Below, piece by piece: positions 1 to 7,396 of a stretch of DNA of 32,506 bases. A program made the position numbers and the translations under genes. The stretch's first letter is position 1, and every line of letters begins with the position of its first letter. The DNA comes from an uncultured Clostridia bacterium (GTDB lineage Bacteria; Bacillota; Clostridia; Lachnospirales; CAMZNU01): NCBI GenBank assembly GCA_947313885.1, contig CAMZNU010000035.1, forward strand, positions 1 to 32,506, given 5' to 3'. A model generated the notes under the pieces. That model saw nothing but the letters and a program-made list of their open reading frames with translations, did no database searches and had not been told where the DNA came from.

Positions 1-111
1 AATAAAAGGTGTAAAAAAAGGAATAATAGTAATGTAGAAAAAATATGTGAATAAAAATTAGTAAAGTTTTTAAATTACACGACATTTTAATTAACGAATA
101 GTTATAAAATA

Positions 112-140
112 TTGACATTATAATATTTTTCGCATATTAT
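112..140 (+). promoter_or_regulatory. Promoter of the first type III antitoxin RNA
   Basis: TTGACA at 112-117 and TATTAT at 135-140 are separated by 17 bases, a good match to the housekeeping sigma-A consensus. The first 36-bp repeat begins about 25 bases downstream, so transcription would start just ahead of the repeat array. Confidence 0.75.
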
Positions 141-165
141 AATAATATAAGTAGTAAAAATTAAA

Positions 166-323
166 TGAGACTTAAAAAAGTGGGTGATTCTCTACCTTAA
201 GTGAGACTTAAAAAAGTGGGTGACTCTCTACCTTAAGTGAGACTTAAAAAAGTGGGTGACTCTCTACCTTAAGTGAGACTTAAAAAAGTGGGTGATTCTC
301 TACCTTAAGTGAGACTTAAAAAG
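166..323 (+). ncRNA. Type III toxin-antitoxin RNA antitoxin: 36-bp tandem repeats
   Basis: Four complete 36-bp repeats start at 166, 202, 238 and 274, and a fifth of 14 bases starts at 310. They are identical except for one T/C change in the GGTGAYTCTC segment (T in copies 1 and 4, C in copies 2 and 3). Within each unit, GAGA can pair with TCTC and GGT with ACC around an A-rich stretch, compatible with the compact pseudoknot of known ToxI RNAs. The order promoter, direct repeats, terminator, toxin gene is the diagnostic layout of a type III system, in which the RNA repeats are cut from the precursor by the toxin and then hold it inactive. The pseudoknot is inferred, not shown. Confidence 0.85.
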
Positions 324-358
324 AAAAACAGAGTAGCCAAATGGTTATTCTGTTTTTT
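324..358 (+). terminator. Attenuating terminator between antitoxin repeats and toxN
   Basis: Arms AAAAACAGA (324-332) and TCTGTTTTT (349-357) pair perfectly. They enclose a second stem, GTAGCCA with TGGTTAT (two G-U pairs), closed by a 2-base loop, and a U run follows. In type III systems such a terminator makes antitoxin RNA exceed toxin mRNA. Confidence 0.85.
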
Positions 359-375
359 ATATATAGGGGGGATAT

Positions 376-851
376 ATGAAAAACTTAAAATTATATAAAA
401 TTAAAGATGAGTACATAGAATATTTGTTAGAATATGATAAAAATGTTATACATAACAAAAAAGAAAGCCGACCTTATGTAGGGATAGTTTTAGAAATAAA
501 TAATAGGACATACTATGCACCTTTATCATCGCCAAAAGAAAAACATAGAAAAATCAAAAAGATGTATACAAAATAGATGATGGAGAACTTGGAATAATAA
601 ATTTAAATAATATGATACCTGTATCTAATGATGATCTAATAGAAATGAATATAGAAACAGAAAAAGACGAAAAATATAAAAATATTTTGATAAGACAATA
701 TAATATTATAAGAAAAGATAAGGACGAAATATTAAAAAAAGCAAATAAGTTATATAAAATACTAAGGAAAATAGATAAAGATACATCCCTATATAAAAGA
801 TGCTGTAACTTTATAATGTTAGAGGAGAAAGTAAAAGAATATTTAAAATAG
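376..851 (+). pseudogene. ToxN-like type III toxin, frameshifted
   Basis: The frame from 376 encodes the N-terminal half of a ToxN endoribonuclease, including YVGIVLEINN and the core motif YYAPLSSPKEKH, and stops at 576. The rest of the toxin (IDDGELGIINLNNMIPV through the C-terminal helices ending LEEKVKEYLK) is in the -1 frame from about 555 to 851. The break lies in the A-rich stretch at 551-573; one extra A in the AAAAA run at 556-560 would join the halves as KIKK-DVYKIDDG. Even rejoined, the protein is about three residues shorter at this point than the intact paralogue at 13794-14300. The ribosome binding site is a G-rich run (366-371) just before the ATG. A sequencing error, a phase-variable run or a true pseudogene are all possible. 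Confidence 0.8.
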
Positions 852-889
852 AAACAGATAAATTATTAGTAAATGTAAAAGAAAATACA

Positions 890-918
890 TTGATAAAAGT
901 AAAAAAATAATATATAAT
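890..918 (+). promoter_or_regulatory. Promoter of the SRP RNA
   Basis: TTGATA at 890-895 and TATAAT at 913-918 are 17 bases apart. The predicted RNA 5' end is 17-18 bases further on. Confidence 0.7.
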
Positions 919-935
919 ATAAAGGTATTAAAATT

Positions 936-1200
936 TCCGTGCTAGCTGGGGAATTAGCGGTACCCTGTTGCCAACAACCCGCTATAGTTGGAGTGATGTT
1001 TGTGCTAGGAGTATGTTTATAAGGTTGCCTTATATAGGAAATGTTGAGAATTAAGTCTTACGCAATAAAAACTTACGAACCGTGTCAGGTCAGGAATGAA
1101 GCAGCACTAAGTAATCATTTTTATGTGCCGTGAGGTCACTTAATTTGAGTGGAATACATAAGAAGCACTTATAAGTGTACTACAAATACAAATGCACGGA
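936..1200 (+). ncRNA. ffs: Signal recognition particle RNA (large bacterial type)
   Basis: The 5' end TCCGTGC pairs with the 3' end GCACGGA, closing an RNA of about 265 nt. This is the length of the Bacillus/Clostridium large SRP RNA, which carries an Alu domain. The hallmark apical region GTCAGGTC...GGAATGAAGCAGCA, bound by Ffh, is at about 1084-1106. The 5' segment GTGCTAGCTGGGGA...TAGCGGTACCCTGT follows the family's Alu-domain sequence. The RNA scaffolds Ffh and directs nascent membrane and secreted proteins to FtsY and SecYEG. It is flanked by its own promoter and terminator. Confidence 0.95.
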
Positions 1201-1212
1201 TTCATTAAAAAG

Positions 1213-1246
1213 TTATTAGCTTATGTAAAGAGGCTAATTTTTTTTG
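1213..1246 (+). terminator. Terminator of the SRP RNA
   Basis: ATTAGC (1215-1220) pairs with GCTAAT (1233-1238), and a T8 run follows directly. Confidence 0.75.
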
Positions 1247-1310
1247 CAAAAAAATAAAAAAGGAATTATTAACATAAAAATATAAATAGCTGTTAAGATG
1301 TGGATAAAAA

Positions 1311-1338
1311 AATAAAAAGCCTTAATAGGCTTTTTATT
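1311..1338 (-). terminator. Terminator downstream of the TraX-like gene
   Basis: Perfect 11-bp arms (1311-1321 and 1328-1338, core AAAAAGCC/GGCTTTTT) flank a 6-base loop. A/T runs on both sides could make it work in both directions. Confidence 0.75.
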
Positions 1339-1352
1339 TTATAGATATTAAA

Positions 1353-2009
1353 TTATATAAAAAATAAAAAGTAAAAAATATAAATAACGCCAAAATGTAA
1401 CGGATAATAAATATAGAAAAAATATTTATTTATGTGACGTCCTTTTTTAAAGTTGTAATTACTAATAGGCATAAATGAAAACATAGAAAAGAAAATAAGA
1501 TTAATAGAAAATGGATAAGTTAATAAACTAAAAATAGAAATATATAAAAAAGTAAAAAACTTGTTTGGACTAGTATAAAGAAATAAAATTAATAGAATAC
1601 CTAAAACCCCATAATCAACATTTATTAAAAAACCTATGTAAGGAAAAACAGGAATTAAAAATAAATATAAAAAATCACGATTTTCGTTAAATTTTTTTAA
1701 AGAGGCACAAGAAACAGCTCCTAAAAATAGTGTATAAAAGATAATTCTGCCATGTGCTATAGATATAGAACTCTTTAAAATAAAAGTCCCTAAAAACGCA
1801 AAAAAAGATATAAATAAAGCAAAACCTAATAATGATAATAAATAACGTCGTAAATTATTAGTATATTTAATACCATTACCAATAAGGAATGCAAAAATGG
1901 GAAAAGAAATACGTCCAATCATTCTAAATGAATTTATATCAAAAAAGAAACCTATGTGATCAATAGTCATAGTTACAATTGCAATAATTTTAAGTGTAAA
2001 AAAAGTCAT
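1353..2009 (-). CDS. TraX-family multispanning membrane protein
   Basis: This 218-residue protein is almost entirely hydrophobic, with about seven or eight predicted membrane segments. Its N-terminus (KIIAIVTMTIDHIG, then FRMIGRISFPIFAFLIGNG) matches the conserved start of the TraX family, named for the F-plasmid protein that N-acetylates pilin. In chromosomes of Firmicutes, TraX-like proteins are common, of unknown substrate, and often taken to be membrane acyltransferases. The conserved Asp-His pair (about residues 17-18) in the first helix is present. The ATG is preceded by AGGAG. The gene stands alone between the aminopeptidase gene and a terminator. Family assignment is fairly firm; the function here is open. 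Confidence 0.75.
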   Translation of the reverse strand: MTFFTLKIIAIVTMTIDHIGFFFDINSFRMIGRISFPIFAFLIGNGIKYTNNLRRYLLSLLGFALFISFFAFLGTFILKSSISIAHGRIIFYTLFLGAVSCASLKKFNENRDFLYLFLIPVFPYIGFLINVDYGVLGILLILFLYTSPNKFFTFLYISIFSLLTYPFSINLIFFSMFSFMPISNYNFKKGRHINKYFFYIYYPLHFGVIYIFYFLFFI

Positions 2010-2069
2010 AAAATCTCCTAAAGAAAAATAAAAATAAAAAGGCGCATGCCTTTTTATTTTTTTGTAATA

Positions 2070-3185
2070 TTATTTTAAATTTTCTGGATTTAAGTTTTTA
2101 AGTTCATCGATAACAAAAAGTCCATCTTTACGAATTAAAACGTCATCAAAGTAAATTTCACCACCGCCAAATTCTGGACGTTGGATACAAACAAGATCCC
2201 AGTGTAAAGAACTTTTATTTGAATTACAAGCTTCATCATAAGAAGAGCCAGGAGTGAAGTGGAAAGAACCAGCTATTTTTTCATCAAATAAAGTGTCTTT
2301 CATAGGTTCTAAAATGTATGGGTTAACACCAATAGCGAATTCGCCGATATATCTTGCACCATCATCTATATCAAAAATTTTATTAATTCTGTCTGTGTCA
2401 TTAGCAGTAGCTTTAATAATTTTACCGTCTTTAAATTCAAGGCGAATATTTTCATAAACAAAACCGTCACGTAAAGCAGGTGTATTATAAGAAATATAAC
2501 CGTTAACAGAATCTTTTATAGGAGCAGTAAAAACTTCACCATCTGGTATATTAAGTTTACCGTCACAAGGAATTACAGGTATATCTTTAATCGAAAAAGT
2601 TAAGTCGGTATCAACACCTGTAACACGAACTTTATCAGTTTTTTTCATTAAAGAAACTAAAGATTCCATAGCACGACCCATTTTAGCATAATCTAAAGTA
2701 CAAACGTTATAATAAAATTCTTCAAAAGCTTCTACACTAGTGCCGGCAAATTGAGCCATAGCACTGTTAGGATATCTAAGAACGACCCATTTTGTATTAG
2801 GAACACGAATTTCGCTGTGTAGGGGAGTGCTATAATGTTTACTATTAATAGCCATATTACTTTGAGGAACGTCGGCATTTTCGGTAATGTTATTAGAGGC
2901 ACGAACACCAATATAAGCATCCATATCGTCCATACGTGGACATTCATATTTAGCCATTAATTTAGAATGAGTTTCATCAGTACCTAATAATAAATTTCTT
3001 TTTATACAATCAGGTTTAATGCTTACAAAAGGATAACCTTTAGCTTTATAAACTTCTTTTACGATACAGTTAACAAGTTCAATACTATCAGTACCGTGAC
3101 CTTCTATTAATATTTTTTCACCTTCTTTAATACTACAAGAGTAATTAACTAAGTTTTTTGCTAGTTGTTTGTTTCTAATATCCAT
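2070..3185 (-). CDS. M29-family metallo-aminopeptidase
   Basis: This 371-residue cytosolic enzyme belongs to peptidase family M29 (AmpS/PepS/aminopeptidase T), which removes N-terminal residues from peptides using a two-metal centre. The expected ligand and catalytic residues can be seen: E217 (DGEVFTAP), E282 (GEFAIGVNP), H309 and Y316 (SFHFTPGSSYDE), then H328 and D330 (SSLHWDLV). The N-terminal domain has the usual KEGEKILIEG start. Length is slightly below the roughly 400 residues typical of the family. A good AAGGAG site sits 7 bases before the ATG. It is probably monocistronic: the HAD gene upstream is separated by 93 bases containing a short tandem repeat. It most likely acts in peptide turnover. 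Confidence 0.9.
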   Translation of the reverse strand: MDIRNKQLAKNLVNYSCSIKEGEKILIEGHGTDSIELVNCIVKEVYKAKGYPFVSIKPDCIKRNLLLGTDETHSKLMAKYECPRMDDMDAYIGVRASNNITENADVPQSNMAINSKHYSTPLHSEIRVPNTKWVVLRYPNSAMAQFAGTSVEAFEEFYYNVCTLDYAKMGRAMESLVSLMKKTDKVRVTGVDTDLTFSIKDIPVIPCDGKLNIPDGEVFTAPIKDSVNGYISYNTPALRDGFVYENIRLEFKDGKIIKATANDTDRINKIFDIDDGARYIGEFAIGVNPYILEPMKDTLFDEKIAGSFHFTPGSSYDEACNSNKSSLHWDLVCIQRPEFGGGEIYFDDVLIRKDGLFVIDELKNLNPENLK

Positions 3186-3240
3186 ATTATAACTCCTTTT
3201 TTATATTTAGTAATAAGTTAGTGTCAGCTAAATTATATAA

Positions 3241-3282
3241 AACTATAAATAACTATTCAATAACTATAAATAACTATTTTAA
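3241..3282. repeat. Two-copy 21-bp tandem repeat between the HAD and M29 genes
   Basis: The unit beginning AACTATAAATAACTATT occurs at 3241-3261 and again, nearly unchanged, at 3262-3282. The second copy runs across the stop codon of the HAD gene (3279). Confidence 0.6.
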
Positions 3283-4115
3283 AATTTTATGTCAAAAAAC
3301 TTTTCACAAACTTCTTTAATGGCATCGTTGTTGTTATCATTTTTAGTAATGTAATTGGCGATATTTTTTAAAGGTTGAACGGCATTACAAACAGCAACGC
3401 CAACACCAGCATTTTCAATTAAAGTAATGTCATTAAAATTATCACCGACAGAAACAGCTTTAGAAATATCTATATTTAATTTATCACATAGAAATTTAAG
3501 ACCGTTACCTTTGTGAGCATCTTTGCTAATAAATTCATAATATTTAGTAGCAGAATAGAAGTGGTTACAACTATTATTAATGTTAGTTGGTAATGATTTA
3601 ATAAATAAATCTAGTTCACTACGTTCACCAGTAAAAAGAATTTTAGAGACGTCGCCAGTAAGTTCAGAAATTTCTATAGGTGGTTCACATTTAATTTTAC
3701 CGACTTGTTCATAGTATGCCGTCATTGGTGTTAATTCATCTGTAAAAAGTTTATTGTTTTTATAGATTAAAATAGAAATGTTAAAATCTTTAGAAATTTC
3801 ATAAAGTTCTTTAACTATATCTGTTGAAAAAGAAAATTCTTTTACAAGTTGTTTAGTATGAGAATTATGGATTAAACTTCCGTGAAAACCAACACCAAAG
3901 GTGTTAGGCGTACCAACACCAAAGGCGTTAGGTGTATTAAGACCTAATTGTTCTTCAAAACTGCTAATAGACGAAAGACCACGTCCAGAACATAAAGCTA
4001 TATGAACTCCTTTTTCTTTTAGAAGTTTTAAAGCTTTTAAATTACCTGTAGAAATTTCTTGTTTATCATTTAATAAAGTGCCATCAATATCCGTTACTAA
4101 TAATTTATAATCCAT
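3279..4115 (-). CDS. Cof-type HAD-IIB phosphatase
   Basis: This 278-residue protein has all HAD motifs of the Cof/YidA/YbjI group: motif I DIDGT with nucleophile D9 and acid/base D11, motif II LCSGR, motif III lysine in AHKGNGLKFL, and motif IV GDNFNDITLIENAG. The C2B cap lies between motifs II and III. Such enzymes dephosphorylate sugar phosphates, flavin precursors or pyridoxal phosphate; the substrate cannot be told from sequence. A strong AAGGAGG precedes the ATG. Oddity: residues in the stretch TPNAFGVG-TPNTFGVG are an 8-residue tandem duplication from a 24-bp repeat (3889-3936), inserted just before the FHGSLI strand where relatives have a single copy. Confidence 0.9.
   Translation of the reverse strand: MDYKLLVTDIDGTLLNDKQEISTGNLKALKLLKEKGVHIALCSGRGLSSISSFEEQLGLNTPNAFGVGTPNTFGVGFHGSLIHNSHTKQLVKEFSFSTDIVKELYEISKDFNISILIYKNNKLFTDELTPMTAYYEQVGKIKCEPPIEISELTGDVSKILFTGERSELDLFIKSLPTNINNSCNHFYSATKYYEFISKDAHKGNGLKFLCDKLNIDISKAVSVGDNFNDITLIENAGVGVAVCNAVQPLKNIANYITKNDNNNDAIKEVCEKFFDIKF
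3889..3936. repeat. 24-bp in-frame tandem duplication inside the HAD gene
   Basis: The units 3889-3912 and 3913-3936 are nearly identical and encode TPN[A/T]FGVG twice, keeping the frame open. Confidence 0.8.
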
Positions 4116-4215
4116 AATTAAAAATCCTCCTTATTTTAAAATAGTATAACATATATATATATAAATATATAACAATGTGATATATTTATATATAATAAAT
4201 AGGGGGGTAGACAAT

Positions 4216-4668
4216 ATGTATTATGAAAAAAATATAAATAAATTAGAAAAAAAAAATATACGCGTAACTAAAGGGAGAGAAAAAATATTAAAAGTGATGT
4301 TGCAATGTCATCATTTCACACCATTAGAATTAAAAAATTTAGTAAATGAGCAATATAAAGAAATAGGAGTAGCGACGGTATATCGGACAATAACTTTATT
4401 TGAAGAAGCTAAAGTAATAAGTAAAAGAGTAGGAGTGGATAATATAGCATATTATGAAATAATTAAAGAAGAAGATGGGCATAATCATCATCATTTAATA
4501 TGTAGCAACTGTAATAAAATTATAGATATGAAAGATGATTTATTAGAACAGATGGAAAAAATAATCTCTCTTAGTTATGAGTTTGAGATTAGAAATCATA
4601 ATGTAGATTTTTATGGAATATGTAAACAATGCAATAACACGGAAGATATGAGAATAAAAGAAAAATAA
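4216..4668 (+). CDS. Fur-family metalloregulator (Fur/PerR/Zur)
   Basis: This 150-residue DNA-binding repressor has an N-terminal winged helix, with recognition helix GVATVYRTITLFEEAKVI, and a C-terminal metal-binding dimerisation domain. The structural zinc site is shown by CSNC and CKQC, and the regulatory metal site by the histidine-rich stretch HNHHHLIC. The start is the ATG at 4216 with a GGGGGG site eight bases upstream; an in-frame GTG at 4177 adds only poor hydrophobic residues. Sequence alone does not distinguish Fe, Zn or peroxide sensing; a PerR-type role would be reasonable in an anaerobe. The 3' end runs into the 41-bp tandem array, whose first copy contains the stop codon. It is divergent from the HAD gene. 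Confidence 0.88.
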   Translation: MYYEKNINKLEKKNIRVTKGREKILKVMLQCHHFTPLELKNLVNEQYKEIGVATVYRTITLFEEAKVISKRVGVDNIAYYEIIKEEDGHNHHHLICSNCNKIIDMKDDLLEQMEKIISLSYEFEIRNHNVDFYGICKQCNNTEDMRIKEK

Positions 4669-4860
4669 AAAATAAAACATAGAATGCAAGATTATAAAAA
4701 GAAAAATAAAAAACAAAACATAGAGTATAAAACTATAAAAAGAAAAATAAAAAACAAAACATAGAGTATAAAACTATAAAAAGAAAAATAAAAAATAAAA
4801 CATAGAGTATAAAACTATAAAAAGACAAATAAAAAATAAAACATAGAGTATAAAACTATA
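4657..4860. repeat. 41-bp tandem repeat array, five copies, after the fur-like gene
   Basis: The CATAGA element recurs at 4678, 4719, 4760, 4801 and 4842, exactly 41 bases apart. The unit is an A-rich block followed by CATAGAGTATAAAACTATA. The first copy is the most diverged and holds the stop codon of the fur-like gene. The last copy runs directly into the palindromic terminator. No open reading frame or promoter is evident in it. Confidence 0.9.
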
Positions 4861-4909
4861 AAATGAAATAAAAAAAAGAAGATTTTATCTTCTTTTTTTT
4901 ATTTCATTT
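4861..4909. terminator. Perfect 49-bp palindrome, bidirectional terminator overlapping the parB stop
   Basis: Arms of 23 bases (4861-4883 and 4887-4909) are perfectly complementary around a 3-base loop. GAAGAT/ATCTTC forms the core and is followed by A8/T8 on either strand. The stop and last codons of parB (4899 onward) lie inside the right arm. It would terminate parB on the minus strand and anything reading out of the fur-like gene on the plus strand. Confidence 0.85.
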
Positions 4910-5771
4910 TATTAAAAATAGAAAGTAGTCTATTAAGGTCTTTTTCAGAGGAAAAAGAAATTTCTATTTTACCAGTGCCGTTTTTTTTATTGGTTTTTAG
5001 ATTAACATTACTGCCTAAAATGGAATTTAATTGTTTTGAAATAGAATCGAATCGTTTAACATAATCTATAGTGCTGGGTGTACTAAGTGAAGTAGTAGTT
5101 TTTTTAATTAGAAGAGATTTTATTTTTTTATCAGCTTCTTTAACAGATAGAGAATGTTTTAAAATATAATTAGCAGTTTCTATTTGTAAAGATGGATTTT
5201 TAATAGAAAGTAGCAATTTACCATGAGCTACAGACAAATTATTATTAATTATAAGGTGTTGTACTTCTTCAGTTAGAGAAAGTAGAGAAATACTGTTACT
5301 AATAGTAGTTTTATTTTTAGAAACTTTTTTACTTATGTCAGTTATTGAAAATAAAAATTCATCTTTTAATTTTTGATAACATAATCCTTCTTCTATAGGA
5401 TTCAAATTATCACGTTGTATATTTTCTATTAAAGATAATTGCAACAAAGTCGCATTATTACAAGTTTTAACTATACAAGGTATAGTTTCTTTATTTGCAA
5501 TAACAGATGCCCGAAATCGACGTTCTCCAGCTACAATCATATACTTATCTTCAACGCCCCTGACTATAATAGGTTGAATAACACCGTGTTCTTTAATAGA
5601 TTCACTAAGTTCTATAAGTGCTTGTTCATTAAAATATTTACGGGGCTGTTCTTTATTAGGTTCAATTTTAGATAATAGAATATTGAGGATTGGTAAGGTA
5701 TCAGAATGTTCTTTTGCTACCGAATTGGTAGTAATAAGAGAGTCAAGCCCTCTTCCTAGTCCACGTTTCAT
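4899..5771 (-). CDS. parB: ParB/Spo0J chromosome-partition CTPase
   Basis: This 290-residue protein starts with the typical MKRGLGRGLDSL ParA-interaction motif. It continues with the CTP-binding ParB domain (IEPNKEQPRKYF, then GERRFR at 82-87 and ENIQRDNLNPIEEG at 116-129), a helix-turn-helix region around residues 135-160 (ISKKVSKNKTTISNSI), and a C-terminal dimerisation domain. ParB loads on parS sites near the origin, slides as a CTP-dependent clamp, recruits SMC and stimulates ParA. In sporulating relatives (Spo0J) it also links segregation to sporulation onset. Its ATG overlaps the parA stop by one base (TAATG), and its GGAGG site lies inside parA, so the pair is translationally coupled. 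Confidence 0.95.
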   Translation of the reverse strand: MKRGLGRGLDSLITTNSVAKEHSDTLPILNILLSKIEPNKEQPRKYFNEQALIELSESIKEHGVIQPIIVRGVEDKYMIVAGERRFRASVIANKETIPCIVKTCNNATLLQLSLIENIQRDNLNPIEEGLCYQKLKDEFLFSITDISKKVSKNKTTISNSISLLSLTEEVQHLIINNNLSVAHGKLLLSIKNPSLQIETANYILKHSLSVKEADKKIKSLLIKKTTTSLSTPSTIDYVKRFDSISKQLNSILGSNVNLKTNKKNGTGKIEISFSSEKDLNRLLSIFNKMK

Positions 5772-6541
5772 TATTTTGTTCCTCCATTTCCTATAACAGT
5801 TTTTGCTAAATCTAAATAAGCGATAGCACCTTTTGATGTAGGATCATATGCGGTAATTGGCAAACCATGGCTAGGTGCTTCACTAAGTCTGATATTTCTT
5901 GGAATTACAGACATGTACATAGAATCAGCAAATTTTTTCTTAACTTCTTCTACTACTTGTAAAGATAAGTTAGTACGACCATCAAACATGGTAAAAACAA
6001 TACCCTCAATTTTAAGTTTAGAATTTAATCTTTCTTTAATTATATCGACAGTATGTAATAAAGAGGATAAACCTTCTAATGCATAAAATTCACATTGAAT
6101 AGGAACTAGTAAAGTATCAGATGCTGTTAAAGCATTAATAGTTAAAGTGCCTAATGATGGCGGACAATCTATAATAATAAAGTCATATAAAAATTTAGCT
6201 TTTTTAATAAATGAATCTAAAATATATTCTCGTTTATCAGATGCAATCAAGTCTATTTCAGCACCAGATAAATTTATATTAGATGGTATGACAAAAAGAT
6301 TTTCAAAATTTGTTTTTATAATAGCTTGTTCTATATAGCATTCGTTTAAAACAAGTTCGTACGAACTGTAGTTAATGTTGTACTTGTCAATGCCTACACC
6401 AGTAGTTGCATTACCTTGTGGATCAAAGTCAAGTAAAAGAACTTTTTTACCAAGAGTAGCTAATGATGCAGAAAGATTAACGGCAGTTGTAGTTTTACCA
6501 ACGCCACCTTTTTGATTAGATATGGAAATTACACGGCTCAA
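5771..6541 (-). CDS. parA: ParA/Soj chromosome-partition ATPase
   Basis: This is a MinD/ParA-family ATPase with deviant Walker A (NQKGGVGKTT), switch I/A' motif LLLDFDPQGNATTG and Walker B FIIIDCPPSLG. It dimerises on DNA with ATP and works with ParB in origin segregation; Soj also controls DnaA. I place the start at the TTG at 6541 (MSRVISISNQKGG...). The AAAGGGG site lies 8 bases ahead of that TTG, whereas the GTG at 6550 directly abuts it; the shorter form also matches the usual Soj N-terminus. It gives 256 residues. It forms an operon with parB and is divergent from the thioredoxin-like gene, with a perfect inverted repeat between them. Confidence 0.95.
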   Translation of the reverse strand: MSRVISISNQKGGVGKTTTAVNLSASLATLGKKVLLLDFDPQGNATTGVGIDKYNINYSSYELVLNECYIEQAIIKTNFENLFVIPSNINLSGAEIDLIASDKREYILDSFIKKAKFLYDFIIIDCPPSLGTLTINALTASDTLLVPIQCEFYALEGLSSLLHTVDIIKERLNSKLKIEGIVFTMFDGRTNLSLQVVEEVKKKFADSMYMSVIPRNIRLSEAPSHGLPITAYDPTSKGAIAYLDLAKTVIGNGGTK

Positions 6542-6567
6542 AATATTCACCCCTTTATGTTTTTTTT

Positions 6568-6612
6568 AATATAAGTATATCATAATAAATGTAAATTTGA
6601 TATACTTATATT
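6568..6612. promoter_or_regulatory. Perfect 15-bp inverted repeat in the parA/thioredoxin-like divergent region
   Basis: AATATAAGTATATCA (6568-6582) is the exact reverse complement of 6598-6612, with a 15-base spacer. A third partial copy of the half site (ATAAGTATAT) occurs at 6622-6631, just before the ribosome binding site of the plus-strand gene. The arrangement suggests an operator for a dimeric regulator controlling one or both divergent promoters. No cognate regulator can be named. Confidence 0.55.
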
Positions 6613-6643
6613 AATGACAACATAAGTATATAGGAGGTGAAAT

Positions 6644-7063
6644 GTGAAGAAAACTAAAATAAATCCAAGAATTATAAGACTAGGCATTTTAATTATAATA
6701 GTCCTCTTGTTTTATAATGTGGTAATTAAAACAAGAGGAGAAGTTATAGAAATATATAGTATAGAGAACTTGTTAGAAAGTAAAAAAAATGAATATTTAT
6801 ATTTTGGTTTATCTCGTTGTAAAGTATGCGAAGAATTAGATCCAATAATGGAGGAAATGGCAAAAAAATACAATAAAAAAATATACTACATAGATATATA
6901 TCAGTATTTAGAGCATAGCGAATTCGAAGAAATACAAAAAAAATTAATATTATATGGCGTGCCTACGATTTATAAATTAGAAAAGGGTGAAAGAAAAAAA
7001 CGCGTAGTAATAAGTAAGATAGATGATGAAAATATTAAAAGGATAGAAGAGTTGTTTAAGTAA
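6644..7063 (+). CDS. Membrane-anchored thioredoxin-like protein
   Basis: This 139-residue protein has a short basic N-terminus, one membrane segment (about residues 11-29) and an extracytoplasmic thioredoxin fold. It has a CKVC redox motif (C59, C62) after the strand YLYFGLSR and a cis-proline motif GVPT (P107). It resembles the small thioredoxin-like and bacteriocin-accessory proteins that reduce or form disulfides at the outer membrane face. The start is GTG, with AGGAGGTG 5-6 bases ahead; the nearby ATG is followed at once by a stop. The gene is alone between the parA divergent region and a strong terminator. The partner protein is unknown. Confidence 0.8.
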   Translation: MKKTKINPRIIRLGILIIIVLLFYNVVIKTRGEVIEIYSIENLLESKKNEYLYFGLSRCKVCEELDPIMEEMAKKYNKKIYYIDIYQYLEHSEFEEIQKKLILYGVPTIYKLEKGERKKRVVISKIDDENIKRIEELFK

Positions 7064-7076
7064 ATATAAAATTACA

Positions 7077-7130
7077 ATAAAAGACATAATAGTAAAATCA
7101 ATTCGATTCTATTACTATGTCTTTTATTTT
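7077..7130 (+). terminator. Terminator of the thioredoxin-like gene
   Basis: A long hairpin pairs AAAAGACATA...TAGTAA on the left with TTACTATGTCTTTT on the right, with inner pairing of ATC and GAT. A T run follows. Confidence 0.8.
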
Positions 7131-7344
7131 TTTACATAAATAAAGTTATTTGAAATTAATACACTGTACATAATTAAAATGAAAAAATATATAAAAAATC
7201 AAATTTATTACAGTAGTAGAAACAGAAAAGCAGGAATACAATTTGTGATTATTTTAATGTGAAAAAATGTGAAGGCGGAACATCATTTTTAAAATATATT
7301 TAATAAATTTCAAAAGATATTAAGCCGACTATAAAAAACTAAGT

Positions 7345-7373
7345 TTGACAAGTAAATAAAAAGTGATTAAACT
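7345..7373 (+). promoter_or_regulatory. Promoter of the HPr-like gene
   Basis: TTGACA (7345-7350) and TAAACT (7368-7373) are 17 bases apart. An AAGGAGG site and the ATG follow at once, so the leader would be short. Confidence 0.6.
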
Positions 7374-7396
7374 TAAAATAAAAAGGAGGCAATAAA

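Larger units (their letters stand above)
7064..7396. other. Intergenic stretch: terminator, A/T-rich DNA and HPr promoter
   Basis: Apart from the terminator at 7077-7130 and the promoter at 7345-7373, I see no open reading frame, repeat or recognisable RNA here. The stretch between them (7131-7344) is A/T-rich and unremarkable. Confidence 0.5.

Noticed and set aside
166-323. CRISPR array
   Set aside because: The 36-bp period recalls CRISPR repeats, but the repeats are directly adjacent with no unique spacers, and there is no cas gene. The terminator and ToxN gene fit a type III antitoxin.
2732-2947. Minus-strand hydrophobic frame within the M29 gene
   Set aside because: It is an alternative-frame shadow of a well-supported aminopeptidase gene.
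4177-4215. Upstream GTG start for the Fur-family gene
   Set aside because: It would add non-conserved hydrophobic residues; the G6 site directly before the ATG at 4216 fits much better.
6551-6643. parS site near parAB
   Set aside because: No match to the near-palindrome TGTTTCACGTGAAACA was seen here or elsewhere in the window. CCCACGTGTTTCAA near 25306 has the central CACGTG but wrong flanks and lies inside yabG.
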